From Candidatus Hydrogenedentota bacterium (GTDB lineage: Bacteria > Hydrogenedentota > Hydrogenedentia > Hydrogenedentales > CAITNO01), in assembly GCA_029776995.1 (NCBI GenBank), contig JAKOTZ010000068.1:1-43781 (forward strand): DNA of 43,781 nt. Direction: 5' to 3'. The notes beneath the pieces were generated by a model. The model searched no databases. It saw only the letters and a program-made list of their open reading frames with translations, and was not told where the DNA came from. Positions 1-8,189 of the stretch are shown in pieces; positions within the stretch are counted from its first letter, which is position 1; each line of letters begins with the position of its first letter. The position numbers and the translations under genes were made by a program.

Positions 1-489
1 CACCGGTTGACTTTCCGGGGATTCAGTTACACGGCCTACCTGAAATCGGCACATGTGGAACGCCTGGACGCGGAAGGTTCCCTGGGCATGGGCGAACTGC
101 ATCCCGACGTAAGGCTGATTCTGCAGGAGTGCCGGAATATACTGAGACGCCATTTCAACCTGCGGGAAGCGGAAGACGCCCAGCATACGCTTGAACTGTG
201 GAAACGCATCGGGCTTTACCCGTACGAGGGAGAACCCCAAAGCCAAAAAGACCTGCAGGAGCGGAAAGTCTTTGACATCTACGCCACGCACCTGTACCGC
301 ATGTTTGATGAATTTGCTGAAGCGCCATTCCGGGTACAGCGCGTAGTGCTGCGCATGCTGCAGGAACTGTCCCGGAGGGACGCAATAGAAACCGCGAAAA
401 TCCTGGATGAGCTGATCGCGGCCGCGAACGCGGCGCAGCCGTCCGTCCCGGAGCATCCGGCAGAATCGTCCGGCGCCGAAAACGCCTGA
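1..489 (+). CDS. hypothetical protein, probably 5'-truncated by the window edge
   Basis: The reading frame is already open at base 1 and stops with TGA at 487-489, so the true start is probably outside the window. A TTG at 7 or an ATG near 88 are only nominal starts. I recognise no family. The visible ~162 residues are mostly charged and helix-forming, with an Ala/Pro/Glu-rich tail (AQPSVPEHPAESSGAENA) that looks disordered. There is no signal peptide, membrane segment or cysteine motif. It lies co-directionally upstream of the GT2-GtrA gene with an 84-base gap. Codon use and GC look like the neighbours, which supports a real gene. Confidence 0.5.
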   Translation, partial: HRLTFRGFSYTAYLKSAHVERLDAEGSLGMGELHPDVRLILQECRNILRRHFNLREAEDAQHTLELWKRIGLYPYEGEPQSQKDLQERKVFDIYATHLYRMFDEFAEAPFRVQRVVLRMLQELSRRDAIETAKILDELIAAANAAQPSVPEHPAESSGAENA

Positions 490-526
490 ACACACCGCGG
501 ATTCAGCGGATTTAACTGCATACTTC

Positions 527-543
527 CATCATGTATCATGATG
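527..543. promoter_or_regulatory. perfect 7-bp inverted repeat upstream of the GT2-GtrA gene
   Basis: CATCATG-TAT-CATGATG forms a perfect dyad ending 30 bases before the TTG start at 574. It overlaps a possible -10 (TATCAT, 534-539) that has only a poor -35 (TTTAAC, 511-516) 17 bases upstream. This geometry would suit an operator, but no regulator is identified and the dyad is short. Confidence 0.25.
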
Positions 544-573
544 GCCAGATAATTCCCAAACAGGACCAGCGTA

Positions 574-1692
574 TTGGACTGCTATAACGATACCGAAAAA
601 GATCCGATCTCAGCCCGCGTAACCGTTATCATTCCCACGTACAGGGAAGCGGAGAATCTGCCGGAATTATTCAGCCGCCTTGCGGCGGTACGGAAGTCCC
701 GTCTGCCTGGATTGGATGTACTGGTCATGGATGATGACAGCGGCGACGGCACCCCGGACGTTATGGCAGCGTTGCATATCCCCTGGGCGAGGCTGGTCAC
801 CAGGCGGGAAAACCGCGGGCTGAGCCCTGCCGTCATTGACGGGTTCAAGCTGGCCACGGGAGACATCCTGGCCGTCATGGATGCCGACCTGAGCCATCCG
901 CCCGAAGCCCTGCCGGATCTGGTGGAAGCCATCCTGCGGGGCGCCGATTTTGCCATCGGCTCGCGCTATGTTCCGGGAGCGGGCACGGCCGAAAACTGGG
1001 GATGGTTTCGCCGGCTTAACAGCCGGATTGCCACCCTCCTGGCCCGGCCGTTTACCTCCGTATCTGACCCCATGAGCGGATTTTTCGCCTTTCCCCGCCG
1101 GATACTCGAAACAGGAACTCCGCTCAATCCCATCGGCTATAAAATCGGTTTGGAGGTATTGGTGAAATGCCGGTGCCGGCAGGTCGTGGAGATTCCCATC
1201 TTTTTTGATCAGCGCCACCGGGGCCAGAGCAAACTTTCATTCCGGGAGCAATGGCGGTACCTGCTGCACCTGCGGCGCCTGGCCATGTTCAAATACGACC
1301 ACCTGGCTCATTTTGCCCATTTCGGCCTGGTAGGATTCCTGGGTACAGGGGTCAATCTGGCCGTGCTGACCATACTGGACTGGGTAGGGATCCCCATACG
1401 CCTGTCCGTGGCCCTGGCCATTCTTACGGCCATGATATTCAATTACTTCCTGAACCGATGGATCACGTTCACCGACGGACCGAAAGGATCCATTCCCCGG
1501 CAGTTGGCCGCATTCATAGCCGCGTGTTCCTTCGGAGCCGTGGTGAATTATGCGGTCACCCTGAGCGTGATTGCGGTGTGGCCCCTGGCTTCGCGTTTCC
1601 CCCAGATCGCTTCCGTGATCGGTATTTTGTCGGGACTGGTTTTCAATTACCTGTCGAGCCGTTTCTGGGTATTCCGGCACCGGAAAGCGTAA
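574..1692 (+). CDS. polyprenyl-phosphate glycosyltransferase (GT2, DPM1-like) fused to a GtrA-type membrane domain
   Basis: Residues ~1-230 are a GT2 glycosyltransferase of the dolichol/undecaprenyl-phosphate mannosyl/glucosyl type. They show VIIPTYREAENL, the acidic DDDSGDGT, a DAD nucleotide-sugar/metal motif in MDADLSHPPE, and QRHRGQSKLS near the end. Residues ~245-370 hold four hydrophobic segments with GtrA hallmarks (GFLGTGVNLAV, FNYFLNRWITF, FNYLSSRFWVF). The first half should load a sugar onto a polyprenyl phosphate at the cytoplasmic face; GtrA proteins are thought to help flip such lipids. TTG at 574 is the only start compatible with a full N-terminus, because an in-frame stop lies at 550-552; an AGGA is 8-9 bases upstream. 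The 3' end overlaps the convergent SGNH gene by 50 bases. The substrate cannot be read from sequence. Confidence 0.88.
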   Translation: MDCYNDTEKDPISARVTVIIPTYREAENLPELFSRLAAVRKSRLPGLDVLVMDDDSGDGTPDVMAALHIPWARLVTRRENRGLSPAVIDGFKLATGDILAVMDADLSHPPEALPDLVEAILRGADFAIGSRYVPGAGTAENWGWFRRLNSRIATLLARPFTSVSDPMSGFFAFPRRILETGTPLNPIGYKIGLEVLVKCRCRQVVEIPIFFDQRHRGQSKLSFREQWRYLLHLRRLAMFKYDHLAHFAHFGLVGFLGTGVNLAVLTILDWVGIPIRLSVALAILTAMIFNYFLNRWITFTDGPKGSIPRQLAAFIAACSFGAVVNYAVTLSVIAVWPLASRFPQIASVIGILSGLVFNYLSSRFWVFRHRKA

Positions 1693-3250
1693 CGCCCCCG
1701 GGGCACGTCCCGACCAAAGGTTCGAGTGCTTCCGCGATTACCCTTGCTTTCTTCTCGATGCCGGGGTTGCGCATATGGCAGATATCACCGAACCATTTCA
1801 GCCCGCCGTTGACGGATTCCGCCACCGGAATACAGGGCGCGCCCAGGTTATCCGACATCTGACGCAACCCAAGGTTATAGCGGGACAACAGGTAATAATA
1901 GGCGGCATAGGAACATTGGTCCCCCCCCCACTCCCGTTCTATGCAGTATTCCAGATAGGAACGTTCCTCAGCGGTTAAGAGATCTGGATCCGGCGCGGCA
2001 AACGTACAGAAAACGACCTGAACGCCCCGCGCGAGAAAACCTTCCGCGACCGCCTTCAGATCCTCCTGAATGTTCCGTATCCTGCTGTCGATTTCCGGCT
2101 CATCGGGTAACACGATCCTCCACAAAACCCGTTTTACCGGACGCAGGCTCAGCAGTTGCCGCGGACCGTCCAGCCAGATTTTCATGGTTGGATAAATCAC
2201 ATGCATCACATCGTTCGCGCCCAGGTAAAACACCACGATGTCGGGCTGTAAAAAGAGATAATCGGCCATTTTCACCCGGTGTTTCGCGCTGTTCATGCCC
2301 GAAACGCCCGCATTGATCACGTCCACCCGTCTGGTCCCGATCTTCCGGTTCAGCAGATATTCCACAACCGAAGGATAGGTCAGCAGATTGTGCATCCCCT
2401 CGTAGGTCGTGGAAGCTCCGACGCAGAGCACGCGACAGACGTCCGACGGCTTGGGCAGGACGACATCATAATCCCGAAGTCCCACATTATTGATGGAAAT
2501 GAATGCTCCACGGGGCTGCCCCGGTCCCGGAGGCGGGTCGTCTTCTAGATAGTACGGCCGCATGGCAAAATATTCGCTGTCCCACAGGCTGTGTTCGGGC
2601 GAATCCACATTTCGGGGCACAAACAGAAAACGTGTGGCGGGCTCCGATGCGTTTCCGAAGGCAGTTTCGTGAACAGCCTGCCCTTGCTGAAAGCGTATCG
2701 CCCAGGGCGGGCTTCCGGTCCTGGCGGGATCCATAACCCATAATGGGTTTTCGTCCGCCACCCCCGGATCTGCCTCCAGCAGGGCTGTTAACGCCTCGGG
2801 CAGGATTTCCCCGGCTGGTACCCCGCCGGGCGCAGCCAGTTCATCCGGGTAACGGTTTATCACCCGACCGCGATCATCTGCGGCATAGACATCCACCCGG
2901 TACATCCGCGCGAAGGTGTACCGAAGCGGTTCGGGCAGACTGGCAAAGTGGCTGGTCCGGGCAAGCCAGCGATCCCGTTGCTGCTCCGCTGTAAGGGGAA
3001 CAGGCTGGAGTGATTTCCCCGGTCCAATCCATTTTTCCCGTTCCGCGATGTCCAGCTTGGCGGGATCCAACTGGGTATCGGCGGTAAGCGGCCAGTCTCC
3101 CCCCCCGTAACGGGCCTGGATGAACCGGTTGTTTACCAGGGAACTTTCAAATTCCCAGCGTCCCCAAAAGACTACCCCAAGGACCAGAACTCCGGTCCAG
3201 AGCACCGCCACAATTACACCAAAAAGGAAACGCGCGGCAGCATGTTTCAT
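1643..3250 (-). CDS. membrane-anchored SGNH/GDSL-hydrolase family protein (535 aa)
   Basis: One N-terminal membrane segment (residues ~8-30) is followed by a ~240-residue region of unknown fold and then an SGNH hydrolase core. Block I is GAST (278-281, nucleophile S280), block III GAND (343-346, oxyanion Asn345), and block V DICH (D488, H491), so the catalytic set is intact. Such proteins are esterases or, next to polysaccharide genes, O-acetyl/acyl transferases acting outside the inner membrane. The ATG overlaps the stop of the upstream GT-C gene (ATGA, 3247-3250), so the two are co-translated. The 3' end runs 50 bases into the convergent GT2-GtrA gene. The specific substrate is unknown. Confidence 0.85.
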   Translation of the reverse strand: MKHAAARFLFGVIVAVLWTGVLVLGVVFWGRWEFESSLVNNRFIQARYGGGDWPLTADTQLDPAKLDIAEREKWIGPGKSLQPVPLTAEQQRDRWLARTSHFASLPEPLRYTFARMYRVDVYAADDRGRVINRYPDELAAPGGVPAGEILPEALTALLEADPGVADENPLWVMDPARTGSPPWAIRFQQGQAVHETAFGNASEPATRFLFVPRNVDSPEHSLWDSEYFAMRPYYLEDDPPPGPGQPRGAFISINNVGLRDYDVVLPKPSDVCRVLCVGASTTYEGMHNLLTYPSVVEYLLNRKIGTRRVDVINAGVSGMNSAKHRVKMADYLFLQPDIVVFYLGANDVMHVIYPTMKIWLDGPRQLLSLRPVKRVLWRIVLPDEPEIDSRIRNIQEDLKAVAEGFLARGVQVVFCTFAAPDPDLLTAEERSYLEYCIEREWGGDQCSYAAYYYLLSRYNLGLRQMSDNLGAPCIPVAESVNGGLKWFGDICHMRNPGIEKKARVIAEALEPLVGTCPGGVTLSGAGIPRNGSTGN

Positions 3251-5556
3251 GGGCGGCCATCCCCGGCCGCAGTACCGGCGTTGTCCTGGGCGCCCAATTT
3301 CCGGCGGATCGTCTCCAACGCATCGCGGGGACGCGCGTCGGATGGATCCAGTTCAGCCGCCCGCGCGTAACTTTCCGCCGCCTCTCCTAACCGTCCCAAC
3401 CCTTCCAGCGCCATGCCATGCACTGTATGCGCCCAGGAATCGTTCGGCAGCAGCTTAAGCCCCTCCCGGACCGCTTCCAGGGCACCGGCATAATCTTCCC
3501 GGACCATCAGCAACTGGGCCAGGTTGAGATGGTCCCAGGGATAGGCCGACGGATTCAGGGCGGTTGACCGCTGAAATGCTTCGATCGCTTCCGCCACTGC
3601 GTTCATTTCTTTCAGGGCCATGCCCAGATAAGACCATGCGGTCACGTATTCCGGATCAATTTCCGTGGCGGTTCGGGCAACAGCCGTGGCGGTTTCGTAT
3701 TCGCCATTACGCCAGAATTCCAGGGAAAGGTCGGCAAATTCTTTCGCGAACCGTTCCCGTTCAGCAGGGTCAGCGGGACGGGGAAGAACAAATTCCCCCC
3801 GGAGATGGTTTTCAGGCTGAACAGAAGAAACACGGTAAAGCGCAACGTTCTGGATCGCGGGATACTCCCAGTATTCCCACGTCAACCCCCGCTCGGACAG
3901 ACGGGCTTCCAGCTCCGGTATGGGGCCCGTCGCGAAATAATCCGTCTGCAGGATGATCCACGGCGCGCGGAGCGATTTTACGTGTCCGGACTGCAGTTCC
4001 AACCGGCAGACATAGTCCGCTATCGCCGCCAGGGAATCCCATTTATCGCCGTAACTGACCACGTGGTCCGAGGGGCCCAGATTCCACGCGAACACCCGTT
4101 TCCACAGCCAGTTATGCACCAGCAGGATATCGTCAGGATTGCCCTGTTCTGTTATGGTCTGCCGGGCGCGCAGCCAGTCGGGATGCTGTGGTCCGCCCCA
4201 AAGCAGGGTCTGCTGGTATGCAAAAAAAATCAGGACGCCGGCTGTTACGGCCGCTTTGAGTCCCCTACCGGGCAACAGCGTGACCAGGCCAGAAATCAGC
4301 ACATAAAGCGCCAGGGAAGCGTGCAGGGTGTACCGGGGCATGATGCAGGGACGCCAGACCCACGAAGCCGTTAACAGTACCAGCGGCGGCAGCAGCATCC
4401 ATGCCGCCAGGACTAACACCCATCGGACTTCAAATCCAACCGGAAGCATCCGGTTACGTTCGACACAACCCGACGTAACATTTATCTCATCCCCATCCCG
4501 CGCGTCCCCATTCCGCAGCCTCCTCCACAGAGTCAACAGCGGCACTGCCAATACCACCCCAATGGTAAAGGCCATCCAGACCTTCGCGATTGTCCATCGC
4601 GCCCGGATCACGGCCACGGCCAGATCATCCGGCAGCAGTATTTTCCAAAAACCGTCCGTAGCGTACAGCTGGTAGGTCGCCCCGATGGCGTCATCCCCGA
4701 ACAGATCTCCCAGGAATTCGTGCCACAGGGGAATACGCATCCAGGAGTCTGTCGTATCCCGCTGCCAAAACCGAATGGACATTACGTAGACCGTAATCGG
4801 CACAAAAGCCAGCACCATCCAGATTCCCCAGAGAAACAGCCGGTTAAAATCCCTGGGAAATAAAATCAGCCAGCACAGCCCCTGGACAAAAGGCACCAGA
4901 ATCGCGAACGGATGGGTCCACAACAGGAACAGCGCCACCGCTCCATTGGCCAGCCACCAGCGAACGCGTCCCGTGCGGACCAGCATTACCCAGGTAAGTA
5001 TGGACAGCGCGGCCAGCAGGGTCATCAGGCCATACATGCGGATTTCCCGGGAAAACTGCACGTGTATGGGAGACAGGGCCACGCAGGCCATGGTCAGCAG
5101 CCCTGCCCAGCGCCCGTAGAAGACCGCGCCCAGCGCGAAAGCGGCTGGCAGCAGCAGCATCCCGATCAGAATCGAAAGCCACCGCAGGCTGGCCCAGTCG
5201 TTATCCAGATACCGGTTCCACAGGTACTCAAACGTATAGTAGAGGGGCATAGTAGCCGGGTCCAGGGTGCGGTTCTGCCGCCAGAACGCCATAAGGGAAG
5301 GCGCCGTTTCCCGGATCACCTGCTGATTCCACCGGGCGTAATCCGGCGACGCCTGCCACGCGGACGGCGGCTGCAGGTGCATCACGCTGGTGAACTCATC
5401 CCACCAGATCGATTCGCGTCCCAGCCCCTGAGCCCGCACGAGAAACCCGACGGCCAACACCAGGAAAAAACACAGAAGGAAACGCCTGTCTGCCTGCAGT
5501 CCCTTAAAAATCCGCTGGGATGTATCTGATGCGTTCAATGCGGGTACCACCTTCAT
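3247..5556 (-). CDS. GT-C (ArnT/PMT-like) polyprenyl-phosphate-dependent glycosyltransferase with C-terminal TPR repeats
   Basis: A 769-residue protein. The first ~440 residues carry many hydrophobic helices in the GT39/ArnT pattern: a first helix followed by WWDEF with the expected catalytic Asp in the first periplasmic loop, and SREIRMYGL in a later loop, a familiar motif of this superfamily. These enzymes move a sugar from a polyprenyl-phosphate carrier to an acceptor on the periplasmic side. After a soluble stretch, residues ~614-755 form about four TPR units (for example AWSYLGMALKEMNAVAEAIE and ALEGLGRLGEAAESYARA), which may hold a protein acceptor or partner. It is the first gene of a two-gene minus-strand operon and is divergent from the SGNH-DprE operon. 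Confidence 0.85.
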   Translation of the reverse strand: MKVVPALNASDTSQRIFKGLQADRRFLLCFFLVLAVGFLVRAQGLGRESIWWDEFTSVMHLQPPSAWQASPDYARWNQQVIRETAPSLMAFWRQNRTLDPATMPLYYTFEYLWNRYLDNDWASLRWLSILIGMLLLPAAFALGAVFYGRWAGLLTMACVALSPIHVQFSREIRMYGLMTLLAALSILTWVMLVRTGRVRWWLANGAVALFLLWTHPFAILVPFVQGLCWLILFPRDFNRLFLWGIWMVLAFVPITVYVMSIRFWQRDTTDSWMRIPLWHEFLGDLFGDDAIGATYQLYATDGFWKILLPDDLAVAVIRARWTIAKVWMAFTIGVVLAVPLLTLWRRLRNGDARDGDEINVTSGCVERNRMLPVGFEVRWVLVLAAWMLLPPLVLLTASWVWRPCIMPRYTLHASLALYVLISGLVTLLPGRGLKAAVTAGVLIFFAYQQTLLWGGPQHPDWLRARQTITEQGNPDDILLVHNWLWKRVFAWNLGPSDHVVSYGDKWDSLAAIADYVCRLELQSGHVKSLRAPWIILQTDYFATGPIPELEARLSERGLTWEYWEYPAIQNVALYRVSSVQPENHLRGEFVLPRPADPAERERFAKEFADLSLEFWRNGEYETATAVARTATEIDPEYVTAWSYLGMALKEMNAVAEAIEAFQRSTALNPSAYPWDHLNLAQLLMVREDYAGALEAVREGLKLLPNDSWAHTVHGMALEGLGRLGEAAESYARAAELDPSDARPRDALETIRRKLGAQDNAGTAAGDGRP

Positions 5557-5590
5557 GCCGCGCCTGATTCCGTATGCGTGTGCCGATGCC

Positions 5591-5621
5591 TTGGTTATCC
5601 ATTATGGCACTAACATATAAT
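5591..5621 (+). promoter_or_regulatory. candidate sigma-70 promoter of the SGNH-dprE1-dprE2-ubiA operon
   Basis: A perfect -10 TATAAT (5616-5621) lies 19 bases downstream of TTGGTT (5591-5596), in the 112-base gap between divergent genes. The start would be near 5628, leaving a ~40-base leader before the ATG at 5669. The same gap must also hold the promoter of the divergent GT-C operon; a CATAAT on the opposite strand near 5600-5605 is a weak candidate for it. Confidence 0.45.
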
Positions 5622-5668
5622 GAGGCCGCAATCGCGGGTTCTCTTAAAACGCAGGAATTATCCCCGGC

Positions 5669-6913
5669 ATGCGCTTCAGTATGAAAACAGCGGTATTTAC
5701 CCTGATCGCCCTGTTGGGCGCGCCACTGGCGGTTTTTCTGGCAGTAATTGCCGCAGACCGCCTGGTGATAAGCTCCCTGACTGCGCCCAAAATTCAGGGA
5801 ACCATGGAACTGATCTTCCCGCCCGGGGCGGAACAGCACTTTCGGTTCATGGAATTTTCCTACACCGCCCTGATTAACCGTTTAGGTCTCCGGGAACGGG
5901 ATCTGCCAAACGATACTTCCCTGTTCCGCATTGCCGCGATCGGTGATTCTTACACCTATGGATGGGGCGTGAATGCCGAAGACACCTGGCTGCGCGGGAT
6001 CGAAGCGTATCTGCTGGACCATGGGTTTCCGGTTTTTACCGTTAACATGGGAAAACCCGGTACGGGCCCCCCTTTCTACGCGGAAATCGCGGAAAAAGCC
6101 CTGCCGGTCATCCACCCCCGCCTGGTCATTGTGGGGATACTGCAGGGCAATGACCTTGCCGGCGCGGGACCGGAGGTGTCCCTGGCTCCGGCCGGTTTGG
6201 CAAACCGGGTGGCATGGGCCTTGTTTCCGAACACATTGCGGTGGATCCGCAACGCGCGGATTACGCGGCTGGGCGAAGCCCGCAGGCAGGAAATGCCCCC
6301 ACAGGTCAGTTCCGAGGAAGACAACCGCCGCTGGCAGGAAAACACCGCCCGGGACTTTTATGAAAAAATGACCGCGGAAGAAAAAGCGAAATTCGAAACC
6401 ATCGCGCCGGAAGTGCGCGAAGCCTTTTTCCGCGGGGAATTCAACCCCTACATGATAGACCTGGCCCTTAAGAACCCCAGAATTTACATCCTTCCGATGA
6501 ACATGGAGGATCCCTGGATTCAGCAGTGTGTGAAAAACATGGGCAACCAGCTGATCCGTATCCGGCGGGCGGCGGAACAGGAAGGCGCCCGGGTGGTCGT
6601 GCTGTCGATTCCCGATGGCCCCTACGTAAACCGCCATGCCTTCGAGGCAATACGTCAGGTGGGATTTGAAACGGACGCGAATCTGATGAATGCCCGGAAC
6701 GCCGATGAGGGGCCGCGACGGGCGGCCGCGCTGGCGGGACTGCCTTTTTTCACGGTCAGCGACGGTTTCCTGCAACACGCGGAGGACCCGGACCTTTTCT
6801 TCCGGTTTGACGGACACCTTTCAGCCAAAGGACATGCTCTGCTGGCGGCATTGTTCGCGCCGCAACTTGAGCAGTACCTGAAGGAAAACCGCCTGCTGGA
6901 GCCCGGCAAATGA
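5669..6913 (+). CDS. membrane-anchored SGNH hydrolase-type protein (414 aa)
   Basis: An N-terminal signal-anchor (residues ~6-28) precedes an SGNH fold: block I GDSYT (92-96, nucleophile S94), block III GND (160-162), and a C-terminal DGH (D381, H383) in place of the usual DxxH. A ~200-residue insertion sits between blocks III and V. It starts the operon that continues into a second SGNH gene and dprE1-dprE2-ubiA. The ATG at 5669 has AGGA 12 bases upstream; an ATG at 5681 is an alternative. Placement suggests acyl transfer to, or ester cleavage from, an extracellular glycan. Motifs and length differ clearly from the minus-strand SGNH gene, so this is not a recent duplicate. Confidence 0.82.
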   Translation: MRFSMKTAVFTLIALLGAPLAVFLAVIAADRLVISSLTAPKIQGTMELIFPPGAEQHFRFMEFSYTALINRLGLRERDLPNDTSLFRIAAIGDSYTYGWGVNAEDTWLRGIEAYLLDHGFPVFTVNMGKPGTGPPFYAEIAEKALPVIHPRLVIVGILQGNDLAGAGPEVSLAPAGLANRVAWALFPNTLRWIRNARITRLGEARRQEMPPQVSSEEDNRRWQENTARDFYEKMTAEEKAKFETIAPEVREAFFRGEFNPYMIDLALKNPRIYILPMNMEDPWIQQCVKNMGNQLIRIRRAAEQEGARVVVLSIPDGPYVNRHAFEAIRQVGFETDANLMNARNADEGPRRAAALAGLPFFTVSDGFLQHAEDPDLFFRFDGHLSAKGHALLAALFAPQLEQYLKENRLLEPGK

Positions 6914-8133
6914 CCGATGCGTCTGAAAAACTGGCGGATCGTGCGTCCGAAAGGGAGAATCCCCCGCCGAAACACCGCATCCGCGACGCCGTATTCAGCA
7001 TCCTTTGGATCGCCTGCGCCACGCTCTTTCTATTGGGCGTACTGGAAGGAATCGCCAGATTCCATGAAATATGGAATCCCCCCATGCGGGTCGATCTTGG
7101 TCAGGGCTTCGATGAATCCGTGCGACTGTTTATTCCCGACCCGGAAGACCGGCGTTTCATGCGGGTCAACCCGGACCGTCTGGTCTGCTTTCAGAATCAG
7201 CGATTCCGGCGCATTAAAGCGCCGGGAACCCTGCGTCTGGCGGCCCTGGGCGGATCTTCCGTCAACTATCTGCAATACGAATTTTCCCGCCTTCCAGAAC
7301 AGTTGCTTCCGGCGCTGAACGGCGCTTACAACAGCCTGGAAACGCTCAACTGCGGCGGATTATCCTACGGTTCTCACCGGCTGGTGCTCATCGCCCGGGA
7401 GGTCCTACAGTACGATCTGGACCTGCTCATGATTTACTCGGGCCATAACGAATTCGAAGAACTGCAGCAGCTTCGCCTGTCGGGAATTGAACAGGTCCGG
7501 GTCCAGCGGATATTTTCCAGAAGCGCGCTTTACCGCTGGATCCGCGACTTCCAGGCCCGCCGGGCCATCGGACAGCTGGAGGCCGACCGCCAGCGCCGTG
7601 AACTGGCCGTTTCAGTTCCGGACGCGTCCAAAGCATGGCTTCACGTGTTTACGCCGGAAGAAATCAGCAGCCGAATGGACGCGTACAGGAACAATCTGGA
7701 AACCATGATAAAAATGTGCCGCGATGCCGGAGTTCCGGTGGTTATCGGTACGGTGCCATCCAACCTCTATCGCCCCAACCTGTCCGGCCCGGAAGGCGAA
7801 CGTTTTGAAAAAGAAGTCCGGCCGCTGTACGAAGCGGGCAAATGGGAGGAAGGCCTGAATCTGGCGCGCCGTATCCTGATGGAGGCGTCCCCGCGCCACC
7901 AGTCTTCCGACCACGAGAACCGCATCATCCGTGAAGTGGCGAAAAAATGGCAGGTTCCTCTCGCCGACGTGGAATCAGCGGTGATAGCACGGGAACCCCA
8001 CGGCGTACCGGGAGAAACCCTGTTTTCCGACCACTGCCACCTGAATGAAAAAGGAAACCGGATCCTGATGGAAACCTTCCTGCCGAAAATGATTGAGGCG
8101 CTGACCGCAACCCCGGAACACGCTGTGCGCTGA
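6910..8133 (+). CDS. membrane-anchored SGNH hydrolase-type protein (407 aa)
   Basis: Starts inside the stop of the previous gene (ATGA, 6910-6913). After a charged ~25-residue cytoplasmic tail comes one membrane helix (~28-46), then the SGNH core: GGSS (114-117, S116), GHNE (178-181, Asn180) and SDHCH (D374, H377). The GGSS/SGHNEF form is the one I associate with a subfamily often linked to exopolysaccharide or TPR proteins. It is the third SGNH protein around the GT-C gene. The catalytic residues are all present, so an active periplasm-facing esterase or transferase is likely; the substrate is unknown. Confidence 0.82.
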   Translation: MTDASEKLADRASERENPPPKHRIRDAVFSILWIACATLFLLGVLEGIARFHEIWNPPMRVDLGQGFDESVRLFIPDPEDRRFMRVNPDRLVCFQNQRFRRIKAPGTLRLAALGGSSVNYLQYEFSRLPEQLLPALNGAYNSLETLNCGGLSYGSHRLVLIAREVLQYDLDLLMIYSGHNEFEELQQLRLSGIEQVRVQRIFSRSALYRWIRDFQARRAIGQLEADRQRRELAVSVPDASKAWLHVFTPEEISSRMDAYRNNLETMIKMCRDAGVPVVIGTVPSNLYRPNLSGPEGERFEKEVRPLYEAGKWEEGLNLARRILMEASPRHQSSDHENRIIREVAKKWQVPLADVESAVIAREPHGVPGETLFSDHCHLNEKGNRILMETFLPKMIEALTATPEHAVR

Positions 8134-8189
8134 TCTTCCGAATCGTGATAAAGTTATGTACAGCGGATTCGCGGAGCAGAAACAGCACG

